Shown here: positions 52,299 through 62,091 of the stretch, one piece after another
Numbering within the stretch: the stretch's first letter is position 1
Layout of the letters: the number at the start of each line of letters is the position of its first letter
Source: Paracoccaceae bacterium
Lineage (GTDB): Bacteria > Pseudomonadota > Alphaproteobacteria > Rhodobacterales > Rhodobacteraceae
NCBI GenBank assembly: GCA_007692585.1
Contig: REBU01000036.1
Location: 38,256 to 102,255, forward strand
Direction: 5' to 3'
DNA length: 64,000 bases
Notes under the pieces: model-generated
Told to the model about the DNA's origin: nothing
Database searches by the model: none
What the model saw: only the letters and a program-made list of their open reading frames with translations
Translations under genes and position numbers: made by a program

Positions 52299-55115
52299 AT
52301 GATGTTCGGCCCGATCACCCGCTTGCCTTTGCCCTTCGACGCCGCTGCCGGTGCCGAGGCGCGATCCGCCTTTCCCGCGCTCCGCGATGCGCGCGCGGAT
52401 CTGATCGCCGGGGCGGCCGGGTGCAGCCCCTATCTGCGCATGCTGATGGCGCGCGAACATGACTGGCTGACCGAGGCGCTGGAGCGCGACCCACAGGCGA
52501 GTATCGATGCCGAACTGGCTGGGCTGGGCGATGTGGCGCTGACCGATCTCTCGGTGCGGCTGCGCCGCGCGAAGCGGCGCTTGGCGCTTCTCGCAGCGCT
52601 GGCCGATCTGGGCGGGGTCTGGTCGCTCGATCAGGTGACGCGCGCGCTCTCGGATCTTGCGGACCGCGCAACGCATGTAGCGCTCGTGGCCTTGGTGGGC
52701 GAAGAAATCCGGCGCAAGAAGCTGCCCGGTGCCACGGCTGAAGATGCGGCGACCGGCGCAGGCATGGTCGTGCTTGCGATGGGCAAGATGGGCGCGCAGG
52801 AACTGAATTATTCCTCCGATATCGACCTGATCTGCCTGTTTGACGAAACCCGCTACAGCGCCGACGATTATCACGAGGCCCGCGCCGCCTTCGTGCGCGT
52901 CACCCGCAAGCTCTGCGCGCTTCTGTCCGATCACACGGGCGAGGGCTATGTCTTCCGCACCGATCTGCGCCTGCGGCCCGATCCCTCCGTCACGCCCGTC
53001 TGCCTGTCGATGGAAGCCGCCGAGCGTTATTATGAAAGCGTGGGCCGCACATGGGAACGCGCGGCCTATATCAAGGCGCGGCCCTGCGCAGGCGATCTCA
53101 CGGCGGGCGCGCGGTTTATCGCAACCTTGCGGCCCTTCGTGTGGCGCAAGCATCTGGATTTCGCGGCCATTCAGGACGCCCATGACATGCGGCTGAAGAT
53201 CAAGGCGCATAAGGGCTTGGGTGGCGCGCTGACGCTCGAAGGCCATGACATCAAGCTCGGGCAGGGCGGTATCCGCGAGATCGAATTCTTCACCCAGACC
53301 CGGCAACTGATCGCAGGCGGGCGCGACCCGGATCTGCGGTCGCGCCGCACCGTGGACGGGCTCGCCGCACTGGCGGATAAGGGCTGGATTCCGCGCGACG
53401 TGGCCGACAAACTTGCCGCGCATTACCGCCAGCATCGCGAGATCGAACATCGCGTGCAGATGGTGCAGGACGCCCAGACGCAGAAATTGCCCAGCACGGC
53501 GGAGGAATTCGACCGGCTTGCCCGCTTCATGGCTGCGCCGGATACCGCGGCCTTCCGCCAGACCCTGAAGGCCCGGCTGCAAGACGTGGCCTCCCTGACC
53601 GAAGGGTTCTTCGCGCCCGATGCCCCCGCCGCCGAGGAGCCCGAGCTGACCGAAACTGCGCAGGCGCTGATCACAGGCTGGCACAGCTATGCCGCGCTGC
53701 GCTCCAGCCGGGCGAAAGAGATCTTCAAGCGCGTGCGTCCGCAGATCCTGACGCGGATGCAGGACGCCGCCGACCCGGACGCGGCACTGGTGCAATTCGA
53801 CCGCTTTCTGGGCGGCCTGCCTGCGGGTGTGCAGCTTTTTTCACTGTTCGAGGCCAATCCCCAGCTGATCGACTTGATTGTTGATATTTGCGCAACAGCG
53901 CCCCGGCTGGCGGCCTATCTGTCGCGCAATGCGGCTGTGTTCGATGCGGTGATCGGCGGCGGGTTTTTCGCGCCTTGGCCGGGTGTGGGCGTGTTGCAGC
54001 GCGATCTGGCCGACCGGTTGGCCACGCTCGACGATTACGAGCGCCAGCTCGATCTGGCGCGCGCCTGGGCGCGGGAATGGCATTTCCGCGTCGGCGTGCA
54101 TCACCTGCGCGGGCTGATCGACGCTGCCGAGGCGGGCGTGGAATATGCCTCGCTCGCCGAGGCCGCGCTGGGCGCGCTCTGGCCCATCGTCGTAGCGGAC
54201 TTCGCGCGCAAGCATGGTGCGGCTCCGGGGCAGGGCGCGGTGGTGCTGGGGATGGGCTCGCTGGGCGCGGGGCGGTTGAATGCGGCGTCAGATCTTGATC
54301 TGCTGATCCTCTATGACGCCGATGCGGGCGCGATGTCGGACGGCCCCCGTCCGCTCGATGCGCGCAGCTATTATGCGCGGCTGACCAAGGCCTTTGTCAG
54401 CGCCATTTCCGCGCCGACCGCCGAGGGGCGGCTCTATGAGGTCGATATGCGCCTGCGGCCATCGGGGCGACAGGGGCCGGTCGCGACCAGTATCAACGCG
54501 TTTGAGAGCTATCAGCGCGATGAGGCCTGGACCTGGGAGCATCTGGCGCTCACGCGGGCGCGGCGTGTGGCAGGCTCGGTCGCGCTCGGCGCGCGGGTCG
54601 AAGCGTTTCGCCGTGCGCTCCTGGTCGAGAAATCGACCGGCGCAAGCGTGCGCGCTGATGTGGCCGATATGCGTGCGCGGCTGGCCGAGGCGAAACCCGC
54701 GCATGGGCTGTGGGACGCCAAGGCCGGGCCGGGGCGGTTGATGGATATCGAGCTGGTGGCGCAATATTGCGCGTTGCGCGCCGGCCATCACGGGCGGCGG
54801 GTCGAGCAGCAATTGCGCGCCGGCACGCGCGCCGGTGTGCTGAGCGCCGCGACCGAAGCGACCTTGCTTGGCGCTTACCGGCTGTGCTGGACGCTGCAGG
54901 CCACAGGGCGCTTGCTGGCCGACAAGATTTCCGACATTGCCGATCTTGGCCCGGGCGGGCAGAAGTTTATCTTGAGCGCTGCCGGGGCCGCGACGACCGA
55001 AGCGCTGGCCGCCAGGCTGCAAGACAGCTGCGCGCAGACAGAGACAGTGATTTCAACGGTGCTGCGCGACACGGAGCCGCAGCTTGAAGAGGGTGCAGAT
55101 GCAGATAAGCCATGA
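52299..55115 (+). CDS. glnE: Bifunctional glutamine synthetase adenylyltransferase/deadenylase
   Basis: The protein has 938 residues from the ATG at 52299. It contains two nucleotidyltransferase domains: N-terminal GKMGAQELNYSSDIDLICLFD (near 170-190) and C-terminal GSLGAGRLNAASDLDLLILYD (near 655-675), each with the paired Asp metal ligands. The N half removes AMP from glutamine synthetase; the C half adds it, under PII control. Two intact domains mean both activities should remain. Next to it is the small gene below, overlapping by 17 bases. Confidence 0.95.
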   Translation: MMFGPITRLPLPFDAAAGAEARSAFPALRDARADLIAGAAGCSPYLRMLMAREHDWLTEALERDPQASIDAELAGLGDVALTDLSVRLRRAKRRLALLAALADLGGVWSLDQVTRALSDLADRATHVALVALVGEEIRRKKLPGATAEDAATGAGMVVLAMGKMGAQELNYSSDIDLICLFDETRYSADDYHEARAAFVRVTRKLCALLSDHTGEGYVFRTDLRLRPDPSVTPVCLSMEAAERYYESVGRTWERAAYIKARPCAGDLTAGARFIATLRPFVWRKHLDFAAIQDAHDMRLKIKAHKGLGGALTLEGHDIKLGQGGIREIEFFTQTRQLIAGGRDPDLRSRRTVDGLAALADKGWIPRDVADKLAAHYRQHREIEHRVQMVQDAQTQKLPSTAEEFDRLARFMAAPDTAAFRQTLKARLQDVASLTEGFFAPDAPAAEEPELTETAQALITGWHSYAALRSSRAKEIFKRVRPQILTRMQDAADPDAALVQFDRFLGGLPAGVQLFSLFEANPQLIDLIVDICATAPRLAAYLSRNAAVFDAVIGGGFFAPWPGVGVLQRDLADRLATLDDYERQLDLARAWAREWHFRVGVHHLRGLIDAAEAGVEYASLAEAALGALWPIVVADFARKHGAAPGQGAVVLGMGSLGAGRLNAASDLDLLILYDADAGAMSDGPRPLDARSYYARLTKAFVSAISAPTAEGRLYEVDMRLRPSGRQGPVATSINAFESYQRDEAWTWEHLALTRARRVAGSVALGARVEAFRRALLVEKSTGASVRADVADMRARLAEAKPAHGLWDAKAGPGRLMDIELVAQYCALRAGHHGRRVEQQLRAGTRAGVLSAATEATLLGAYRLCWTLQATGRLLADKISDIADLGPGGQKFILSAAGAATTEALAARLQDSCAQTETVISTVLRDTEPQLEEGADADKP

Positions 55116-55350
55116 CCCGAAAGGTCTGATCCGCGAAAGCTACCGCATCGACGGGATCTCGGATGCGGAATGCCGCTCGATCCTGATCGACTGGGCGCTG
55201 AGCCTGCCCGATGGCACGGACCAGCGCGGCGCGCTCGGTGATCTGATGGCGTCCTACGGCGAGACTGCGCCAGACCACCCGATGACAGCGCTCCTGCGCG
55301 AAGGGCTGAGCGCCGCGGCACGCACGCGCGGAAAACGGCGGCGGGGGTAG
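55099..55350 (+). CDS. Small conserved-looking protein of unknown function
   Basis: The protein has 83 residues from the ATG at 55099, inside the 3' end of glnE. It is mixed polar-hydrophobic, likely helical, with a run DAECRSILIDWALSLPDG and a strongly basic end (RGKRRR). No signal peptide or cysteine cluster. I recognise no family with confidence. Tight coupling to glnE and the TusA-like gene makes it a real gene; composition agrees with its neighbours. Confidence 0.7.
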   Translation: MQISHDPKGLIRESYRIDGISDAECRSILIDWALSLPDGTDQRGALGDLMASYGETAPDHPMTALLREGLSAAARTRGKRRRG

Positions 55351-55353
55351 CGC

Positions 55354-55581
55354 GTGCAAAGCGATGCCGAACTCGATGCCATCGGGCTGCTCTGCCCGCT
55401 GCCGGTGCTCAAGGCGCGCAAGCGGTTGAAAGCCATGGCGCCGGGGCAGGTGCTCTGCGTGCTGGCCAGCGATCCGGCCGCTGTGATCGATATCCCGCAT
55501 TTCTGCACTGAAGCCGGTCATGTCCTGCTGGCCACCGAGGCGCGCGACAAAGCCACCGCCTATTTCATCCGCCACGGCTGA
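55354..55581 (+). CDS. TusA-like sulfur carrier protein
   Basis: The protein has 75 residues, starting with GTG at 55354. The CPxP motif is C14-PLP in LLCPLPVLKARK, the defining mark of TusA/SirA proteins; the C-terminal half forms the usual alpha/beta sandwich. It carries persulfide sulfur, for tRNA thiolation or other sulfur transfers. Beside a gene for mnmH-type selenation elsewhere in the window, a link to tRNA wobble sulfur supply is possible but unproven. Confidence 0.85.
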   Translation: MQSDAELDAIGLLCPLPVLKARKRLKAMAPGQVLCVLASDPAAVIDIPHFCTEAGHVLLATEARDKATAYFIRHG

Positions 55582-55592
55582 ACGCGCGCCGC

Positions 55593-56522
55593 TCAGGGCA
55601 GGATCTGCAACCAGACCCAGCCTGTGACCATCACCCCCGCCGTGCCGATCAGCACCGAAGACGCCGCGACCCGCTTGGCGCGCCCGTAGATATTGGCGAA
55701 GACATAGGCATTGACCCCCGGTGCCATCGCAGCCGTCACCACCGCCGAACGCAGCGCCTCGGTGCTGATCCCGAAGCTGCGCGCCAGCCCGTAGGTGATC
55801 AGCGGATGCACGATCAGCGACAGCGCCACGACAAAGCCGATGGTGCGCAGATCGCCCTCGGGCCGGTAGCGATAGAGCACGCCGCCCAGACTGAACAGCG
55901 CCGCAGGCAGCGCCGCGCGCACCATCATGTCCAGCGCCTGATTGGCGACACCGGGGATCGGCAGCCCGGTCAGGTTCACCGCAAAGCCCAGCGCAATCGC
56001 GATCACCAGCGCATTGCGAAACATCGCCGAAAGCACCCGCGTGGCCGTGTCGCGCTGCCGCCCGCCACGGTTGCGGATCACCTCCATCGTGGTGATGCCC
56101 ACTGCGTAGCAAAACGGCGAGTGAATCGCGATGATGGCGAAATTCGCCGCCAACGCATCCGTGCCATAGGCGCGCTCGGTGATCGGCAGGCCCAGCAGCA
56201 CCGAATTGGAAAACAGCGCGACAAAGCCGATGGCCACGCAATCTTCCCAGTCGCGCCCGAAGAACAGCCGCGCCCCGGCAAAGCCCAGCGTGAAACTGCA
56301 CAGCGCACCGACATAGAAGCTGACCAAGAGCCGCCAGTCGAAATCCTGCCCCAGATCCAGCCGGGCGATGGCGACAAAGAGCAGGCAGGGAATCGCGAAG
56401 GTCTGGGTGAACCAGACCACCCCATCGACCTGCTCATCCGAGATCAGGCGGCGCCAGCGCGCGACATAGCCAAAACCGATGACCAGAAAGACCGGCAGGA
56501 TGACATCTGCGAGCGCCTGCAT
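55593..56522 (-). CDS. AEC-family transporter
   Basis: The protein has 309 residues and about ten hydrophobic segments in two similar halves, as in auxin-efflux-carrier/malonate-type permeases. Marks are the initial VILPVFLVIGFGYVARW and the N-G-containing helix break in FSNSVLLGLPI. Substrate unknown; organic acids are common. It ends 11 bases from the TusA-like stop on the opposite strand, and is separate from the MBL gene upstream by five bases. Confidence 0.85.
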   Translation of the reverse strand: MQALADVILPVFLVIGFGYVARWRRLISDEQVDGVVWFTQTFAIPCLLFVAIARLDLGQDFDWRLLVSFYVGALCSFTLGFAGARLFFGRDWEDCVAIGFVALFSNSVLLGLPITERAYGTDALAANFAIIAIHSPFCYAVGITTMEVIRNRGGRQRDTATRVLSAMFRNALVIAIALGFAVNLTGLPIPGVANQALDMMVRAALPAALFSLGGVLYRYRPEGDLRTIGFVVALSLIVHPLITYGLARSFGISTEALRSAVVTAAMAPGVNAYVFANIYGRAKRVAASSVLIGTAGVMVTGWVWLQILP

Positions 56523-56527
56523 GGCGC

Positions 56528-57325
56528 TCAGACCTGCAGGCTCAACACCATCCCGTCATGGGCTGGTGTGACATGCGCCGGGGTTTCATCCAGCACCGTC
56601 GCATAGTCGAGATCGACATGCATATTGGTCAGAACCGCCTGTTTGGGCTGCATCTTCGCGATCCAGTCCAGCGTCATCTCCAGATGCGCATGGGTCGGAT
56701 GCGGCTTGCGGCGCAGCGCGTCGATGATCCAGATATCCAGCCCCTCGAACATCGGCCAGCTTTCAGGATAGATGCCCACTACATCGGGCGCATAGGCCAG
56801 CCCTTCGCAGCGAAAGCCCAGCGCATCGACCGAGCCGTGGTTCAGCCGGATCGGGTGCAGCGTGATCCGCCCGCCCGCGCCGTCAATGCTCAGCGCGCCG
56901 TCGATCGTGTGCATGTCCAGGATCGGCGGATAGGGCGACGCTTTGGGCTGGATGAAGGCATAGCCAAAGCGCGACAAGAGCGCGTCCTGCGTGGCCCCGT
57001 CCGCCCAGACCGGCAGACGCGTGCCGGTGTTGAACACCAACTGGCGCAGATCGTCGATCCCGTGGACATGGTCGGCATGGGAATGGGTGAAGACCACCGC
57101 ATCCAGCCTACCCACGCCTGCATCCAGAAGCTGCGCGCGCATGTCGGGCGACGTGTCGATCAGCACCTGCGTGCGCCCGTCCTCGGTGATCCGCTCCAAC
57201 AGAAGCGAGCAGCGGCGCCGCGTGTTGCGCGGATCGTTCGGGTCGCACTCGCCCCAATGGCCGCCCAGACGCGGCACGCCGCCTGAGGAGCCGCAGCCAA
57301 GGATCGTGGCGCGCAATTCCGCCAT
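56528..57325 (-). CDS. MBL-fold metallo-hydrolase (PhnP-like)
   Basis: The protein has 265 residues. The zinc motif H81-S-H83-A-D85-H86 is in FTHSHADHVHG, and the N-terminal LGCGSSGGVPR is typical of PhnP/RNase-Z-like hydrolases acting on phosphodiesters. Later His and Asp ligands are present in MHVDLDY. It probably hydrolyses a cyclic phosphodiester. Start at ATG 57325 shares a base with the tatD stop. Confidence 0.88.
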   Translation of the reverse strand: MAELRATILGCGSSGGVPRLGGHWGECDPNDPRNTRRRCSLLLERITEDGRTQVLIDTSPDMRAQLLDAGVGRLDAVVFTHSHADHVHGIDDLRQLVFNTGTRLPVWADGATQDALLSRFGYAFIQPKASPYPPILDMHTIDGALSIDGAGGRITLHPIRLNHGSVDALGFRCEGLAYAPDVVGIYPESWPMFEGLDIWIIDALRRKPHPTHAHLEMTLDWIAKMQPKQAVLTNMHVDLDYATVLDETPAHVTPAHDGMVLSLQV

Positions 57326-58110
57326 CACGCGGCCCTTGGGAACAGGCGGTCGAAATTCGCTTCCGTCGCGCTGGCGAAGTCTGCAAGGCTCAGCCCGAAA
57401 AGTTCCGCACCGACCTCGGCCGTGTGGACCGTGTAGGCCGGTTCATTGCGCCGCCCGCGATAGGGCGGCGGCGCAAGGTAAGGCGCGTCGGTTTCCACAA
57501 GGATCCGCTCCAGCGGGGCCGCGCGAAAGATCGCGCGCAGAGCGTCGCTGCGCGGGAACGCCGCGATGCCCGACATCGACAGGTAAAACCCCAAGCCCAA
57601 CGCGGCTTCGGCCAGCGCGGGAGAGGAGGAAAAGCAATGCATCACGCAACTGAACGCCCCCGCGCGGTGCTCCTCGGTCAGAATGCGCGCCATGTCGTCA
57701 TCAGCGTCGCGCGCATGGATGATCAGCGGCAGGCCGGTCTGGCGCGCAGCCTCGATATGGATGCGCAGGCTCTCGATCTGCGCGTCGCGGCTTTCGGCGG
57801 TGTAGTGGTAATCCAGCCCCGTTTCGCCAATGCCCACCATCTTGGGGTGGGCGGCCAGCGCCACCAGCTCTGCCACGCTGACCATGGGTTCTTCGGCCAC
57901 GCTCATCGGATGGGTGCCCGCGGCGAAGAAAATGCCCTCATGCGCCTCGGCAATCGCCTGCACGGGGCCAAGGTTGCGCAGTTTCGTGCAGATCGTGACC
58001 ATGCGGCTGACGCCTGCCGCGCGCGCACGGGCGATCACGGCGTCCAGATCCTCGGCCAGTTGCGGGAAATCCAGATGGCAATGGCTGTCAGTGATCTGCG
58101 GCAGCGTCAT
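57325..58110 (-). CDS. TatD-family metal-dependent hydrolase
   Basis: The protein has 261 residues. The TIM-barrel metal ligands are DSHCHLDF at the start, GETGLDYHY in the middle (with the Glu ligand), the His of LIIHARDAD and the Asp of VETDAPYLAP. It is a DNase/deacylase-type hydrolase active in DNA repair or D-aminoacyl-tRNA quality control in some bacteria. Between holB and the MBL hydrolase, an arrangement common in alphaproteobacteria. Confidence 0.92.
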   Translation of the reverse strand: MTLPQITDSHCHLDFPQLAEDLDAVIARARAAGVSRMVTICTKLRNLGPVQAIAEAHEGIFFAAGTHPMSVAEEPMVSVAELVALAAHPKMVGIGETGLDYHYTAESRDAQIESLRIHIEAARQTGLPLIIHARDADDDMARILTEEHRAGAFSCVMHCFSSSPALAEAALGLGFYLSMSGIAAFPRSDALRAIFRAAPLERILVETDAPYLAPPPYRGRRNEPAYTVHTAEVGAELFGLSLADFASATEANFDRLFPRAA

Positions 58111-58131
58111 TCGGCTCTCCCGGCGCGGGGG

Positions 58132-59241
58132 TCACAGGAATTTCCGCGCTTCTGCTTCGGTTTGCAGCACCATATCAAGCACCAGCGCGGCAGGGTCAAG
58201 GTTGACTGCGCGCCCATGGCGCGCGCGCGCGCCCAGCGACTGCGCAAGTGCGGCATAGGCCCGCGCGGCACCTGCATGGGGCGCAAGGCGCGCAAATAGC
58301 GCCGCTTCACCGGGCACAGCCTCGGGTCCGGGGCCGCAGATCCCTGCGCGTGCCAGCCGCGCCATGAACAGATCATAGAGCGACAGGATCATCGCGAAGC
58401 GCGCGTCATTGGCCTTGCCCGCCGCCGATTCGGCCAGTTTCAGCGCGCGCGCCCGGTCGATGCGCGGGGCGTCCTGAAAAAGGGCGATCAGCGTCGCGTA
58501 AATCTCGGCCCCGCCGCCTTGCGCCAGCGTCACCGCCGCGCCGACCGAGCCGCCCGAGAGCTGCGCCAGCGCTGCGCTGTCGTCGCTGACCCCGGCCTGC
58601 GCCAGCGCCGCGTCGAAATCGGCACCGCGCTGGGGGGACAGCCGCAACTCGCGACAGCGCGAGCGGATCGTGGGCAACAGGCGCGAGGGCTGATGCGCCA
58701 CCAGCAGCAGCATCGCGCGCGCGGGCGGTTCTTCAAGCGCTTTCAGCAGCGCATTGGCGGCATTGGGATTCATCTCATCGGCGGCATCGATGATCACCAC
58801 GCGCCGCCCGCCATCGGGGGCGGACAGGCCGAAAAACCCCTGCAGCTTGCGCATCACATCCACCGTGATGTCACGCCGCAGATTGCCCTTGTCATCGAGC
58901 CCGCGCCGGATCACCAACAACCTGCCATCGGCCCCCCCGCGCAATCGCCGTGCGACCGGGTGATCTTCGGGGATGTCCAAAGTCTCGGGCGCAGGCGGCG
59001 CGAACATGCCGCCCTCATCTGGCGGGGTGGCGAGCAGAAACCGCGCAAGCTTCCAGGCCAGCGTCGCCTTGCCGATCCCGCGCGGGCCGGAAATCAGCCA
59101 GCCATGATGCAGCCGCCCCGTCGCATGGGCTTGCAGAAAGGCCGCTTCCGCCGCGCCATGTCCATAAAGCCGAATCGTCTCGCGCGGATGGGGCGCGCCG
59201 TCGATCTGGTCAGGGGCCGGGGCGGCGTCAGGCTCAGCCAT
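58132..59241 (-). CDS. holB: DNA polymerase III delta-prime subunit
   Basis: The protein has 369 residues from the ATG at 59241. The Walker A loop is SGPRGIGKATLA (near residue 52), followed by the AAA+ core with VVIIDAADEMN (Walker B-like) and an arginine-rich sensor region PTIRSRCRELRL. The zinc-finger Cys set of many delta-prime proteins is lost. It is part of the clamp loader. Start lies inside the end of tmk, overlapping by eight bases. Confidence 0.9.
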   Translation of the reverse strand: MAEPDAAPAPDQIDGAPHPRETIRLYGHGAAEAAFLQAHATGRLHHGWLISGPRGIGKATLAWKLARFLLATPPDEGGMFAPPAPETLDIPEDHPVARRLRGGADGRLLVIRRGLDDKGNLRRDITVDVMRKLQGFFGLSAPDGGRRVVIIDAADEMNPNAANALLKALEEPPARAMLLLVAHQPSRLLPTIRSRCRELRLSPQRGADFDAALAQAGVSDDSAALAQLSGGSVGAAVTLAQGGGAEIYATLIALFQDAPRIDRARALKLAESAAGKANDARFAMILSLYDLFMARLARAGICGPGPEAVPGEAALFARLAPHAGAARAYAALAQSLGARARHGRAVNLDPAALVLDMVLQTEAEARKFL

Positions 59242-59872
59242 CGAGATGCGCCTCGATGCGCGCGGCGACATCGGCGGCCACCGCGTCGGGGGCGCGCGCG
59301 CCGTCAATGACGCAGATCCGCTCTGGCGCGGTGCGGGCAAGGTCGAGAAACCCCGCGCGGAGCGCCTGCTGAAAGCCAAGGCCCAGCTCCTCGAAACGGT
59401 CCTCGCCCGTCGCGCGCGCCAGCCCGCGTGCAAGTGCCACATCGGCCACCATGTCGATCACGAAGGTCAGGTCGGGCTCCAGCCCGATGACCAGATCGTG
59501 CAATTGATCCACCAGCGGGCGCAGACTGGCGCGCGCTGTGCCCTGATAGACGCGCGTCGAATCCACGAAACGGTCGGTGATCACAATCGCGCCCGCCGCC
59601 AGCGCCGGGCAGATGGTCTTTTCCACATGGTCGCGCCGCGCAGCGTTGAACAGAAGGATCTCGGTTTCGGGCGACCAGCGGTCGGGATCGCCTTCGACCA
59701 GCAGGCGGCGGATCGCCTCTGCGCCCGAAGACCCGCCTGGCTCGCGCGTCAGCACCACATCGCGCCCGAGGCTGCGCAGGTGATCGGCCAGCGCGCGGGC
59801 CTGCGTGGACTTGCCCGAGCCGTCGATCCCCTCGAAGCTGACAAACAGGCCCCTATGCGGCGCAGGTTGCAT
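59234..59872 (-). CDS. tmk: Thymidylate kinase
   Basis: The protein has 212 residues. The P-loop is EGIDGSGKSTQA, the DR(Y/F) mark is ITDRFVDS, the LID-region EPGG is TREPGGSSG. It phosphorylates dTMP to dTDP. Coupled by overlap to holB, and preceded by dacC with a four-base gap. Confidence 0.96.
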   Translation of the reverse strand: MQPAPHRGLFVSFEGIDGSGKSTQARALADHLRSLGRDVVLTREPGGSSGAEAIRRLLVEGDPDRWSPETEILLFNAARRDHVEKTICPALAAGAIVITDRFVDSTRVYQGTARASLRPLVDQLHDLVIGLEPDLTFVIDMVADVALARGLARATGEDRFEELGLGFQQALRAGFLDLARTAPERICVIDGARAPDAVAADVAARIEAHLDG

Positions 59873-59876
59873 CGGC

Positions 59877-61049
59877 TCAGTTGATCGCGTCGCGCGCGCG
59901 GCCCTGCACCATGCTCAGCAAGCGCTGCGCTGAGGCCATGGCGCGCACGCCAAAGCCCCCTTCGGCCACATCCGCACCCGCCAGAAGCGGCACACGATGC
60001 TCGCCCAGATCCGGTACATCGACGACGACATGGCCGACCTGATCGCCGCGCGCAATCGGCGCGGGCAGGGGGCTGTCATAGACCAGCCGCGCGACCATCT
60101 GGCGCTGCGCAAGCGCCGGGATCAGGATGTCAGGGGCCTCGCCCAGCACCAGCGGCACGCTGTCCGCCTCGCCCAGCCAGACAGGGGCCTCGCCCATGGT
60201 CTGTCCGGCTGTGCCCAGCGACACCTTGGCGAATTGCCGGAACGCCCAGTTGATGATCGCTTCGGCTTCCTGCACGCGGGCGCGTTCACTGTCGAGCCCG
60301 CCAAAGGCGAAAACGATCCGCCGCTCGCCCTGCCGCGCCGAGCCGGTCATCGAATAGCCCGCCGCCGAGGTAAACCCGGTCTTCAGCCCGTCCATCCCGA
60401 TCCCCGCGCCCAGAAGCGGCAGACGGTTGGGCTGGGTGATGCCGTTCCAGGTGAAGTCACGCTCGGACAGATAGGGGTAATATTGCGGATAATTGGCCAG
60501 GATATGTTCCGCCAGGATCCCCAGATCGCGCTTCGACATCAGATGGTCGGGATGCGGCCAGCCCGAGGAATTGGCGATGGTCGTATGGCGCATGCCCAGA
60601 TCGCGCGCGCGCCGCGTCGCCATCGTGGCGAAGGCTTCTTCCGTCCCCGCAAGCCCTTCGGCCACGACAACCGTCGCATCATTGCCCGACAATACCGCGA
60701 TCCCCCGGATCAGGTCTTCGGCGGTAGGCCGGTCGCGGGTTTCCAGAAACATCCGCGAGCCGCCCATTGCATGCGCGCGCTCCGATACCGAGAACGTCGT
60801 GTCTAGGCTCATGCGCCCGTCCTCCAACGCCTCGAACAGCATCAGAAGCGTCATCAGCTTGGACATGGAGGCCGGTGGCAGCGGCACATCCGCGCCCTTG
60901 TCAAGCAGCACGGTTCCAGTGGACAGATCGCGCACATAAGCCGATGTCGCGCGGGTCTCGAACCCGGCGACGGTCTGCGCGGCGGCACTGGTGCTCAGAC
61001 CGAAGGCGAGCATGGCCGCAGTGGTGACGGATGTGATCGCTCTGGACAT
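59877..61049 (-). CDS. dacC: D-alanyl-D-alanine carboxypeptidase (PBP5/6 type)
   Basis: The protein has 390 residues from the ATG at 61049, with a signal peptide (cut after AAA near residue 24). The penicillin-binding motifs are S61-M-S-K64 in PASMSKLM, SGN in AVLSGNDAT and KTG in GLKTGFTS. A C-terminal beta-rich domain follows from about 285. It trims the terminal D-Ala from peptidoglycan stem peptides. Upstream of it is the SPOR lipoprotein gene, and both suit septal wall remodelling. Confidence 0.92.
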   Translation of the reverse strand: MSRAITSVTTAAMLAFGLSTSAAAQTVAGFETRATSAYVRDLSTGTVLLDKGADVPLPPASMSKLMTLLMLFEALEDGRMSLDTTFSVSERAHAMGGSRMFLETRDRPTAEDLIRGIAVLSGNDATVVVAEGLAGTEEAFATMATRRARDLGMRHTTIANSSGWPHPDHLMSKRDLGILAEHILANYPQYYPYLSERDFTWNGITQPNRLPLLGAGIGMDGLKTGFTSAAGYSMTGSARQGERRIVFAFGGLDSERARVQEAEAIINWAFRQFAKVSLGTAGQTMGEAPVWLGEADSVPLVLGEAPDILIPALAQRQMVARLVYDSPLPAPIARGDQVGHVVVDVPDLGEHRVPLLAGADVAEGGFGVRAMASAQRLLSMVQGRARDAIN

Positions 61050-61071
61050 GACGGGCCTCCTGCGAATGGGC

Positions 61072-62091
61072 TCAACGGCGCACGGCATAGGCATCCGTGA
61101 AGCCGAGGGATTTGACTTTTTCCAGCATCTGGCGCTGTTCGGCGGCAGTCTGGGCAGGGCCAACGACGACACGCCAGAAGGCATTGCCCTGCGCTGTCCC
61201 TGGCACGATACGCGCGCTCAGCTCGGCGTTGCGGGCCATGGATTGCGCGTTCTGGGCATTCGCTTCGACGCTGAAAATCCCAAGCTGGATGAAGGGTTGC
61301 GCGAGGGGGCTTGCGGCGGAAGCGGCTGCAGGTGCCGGCGCGGAGGGACGTGCTGGCGCGGCTGCAGGCGCTTGCCGTGGCTCAGACGCTGGCGTGAGCG
61401 GATCCAGCGGTGTGGTCGCGATCACCATCTCCGCCTCGCCTGTGCCTGCGGCCTCCATCTCGACGGGGTCTGCGTCCCGCGCAGGCGTACGGCCACTGCG
61501 CAAGCGGCTGAACAAACCGCCACGGCGGGGTTCCGGCGCGGCGACTGGTTGTGCCATCTCAAACTCTGCCCCGGCATCTGCCGAGAGCGCCGCTTCGGCG
61601 GCCGCCGCGATGTCGCGTGGCTCCTCGCTCTCCATGGTCGCGGCTGCGGTGTCTGCACTCCCGGCGGGGGCGGCTTCCTCGATGCGCAGGGCCACGACTT
61701 CAAGCATGGTCGGAGCGCCCGCCAGCATGCCGACCGCATTGGCGGCTTCGCCTGACACCTGAAAGGCAGGTCCGGGGTTCATGCGTTCACGCCGGAACAG
61801 CGCGCCGATGGTTTCCTTGCCCGACTCCGTGTTGCGGATGATCACGCGCTCGGGGGAGCTGACATCGGGATGCGCAACCCAGACCCCGCCCAACGAGGGG
61901 CGGCCATCCCAGAGCCCGGTTTCACGCTTGGAAAAGGCTGAAGGATTTTCAACGTCGCGTTCAGCGGCCGCCGCACCGCGCGCGGTCGCATCGCGATTGC
62001 CGGATGTGGCGTTATTGCCGTCCATGCAGGCCGCAAGGCTGACACTGACCACGAGCGCAAGGCCCAGGAACTGATACTTTGGGGTCCGCAT
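61072..62091 (-). CDS. SPOR-domain lipoprotein
   Basis: The protein has 339 residues. The lipobox is LAAC near residue 21, so it is likely anchored to the outer membrane. A long Ala/Pro/Glu-rich spacer (about 25-255) follows, with a basic patch GGLFSRLRSGRTPARD. The SPOR domain is at about 262-337 (QLGIFSVEANAQNAQSM, then FWRVVVGP and the FTDAYAVR end) and binds denuded glycan strands at the division site. It is 22 bases upstream of dacC. Confidence 0.88.
   Translation of the reverse strand: MRTPKYQFLGLALVVSVSLAACMDGNNATSGNRDATARGAAAAERDVENPSAFSKRETGLWDGRPSLGGVWVAHPDVSSPERVIIRNTESGKETIGALFRRERMNPGPAFQVSGEAANAVGMLAGAPTMLEVVALRIEEAAPAGSADTAAATMESEEPRDIAAAAEAALSADAGAEFEMAQPVAAPEPRRGGLFSRLRSGRTPARDADPVEMEAAGTGEAEMVIATTPLDPLTPASEPRQAPAAAPARPSAPAPAAASAASPLAQPFIQLGIFSVEANAQNAQSMARNAELSARIVPGTAQGNAFWRVVVGPAQTAAEQRQMLEKVKSLGFTDAYAVRR

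Noticed and set aside
52053..53795. A 580-codon open frame on the minus strand
   Set aside because: It is antisense to the motif-complete glnE and has no recognisable domain.
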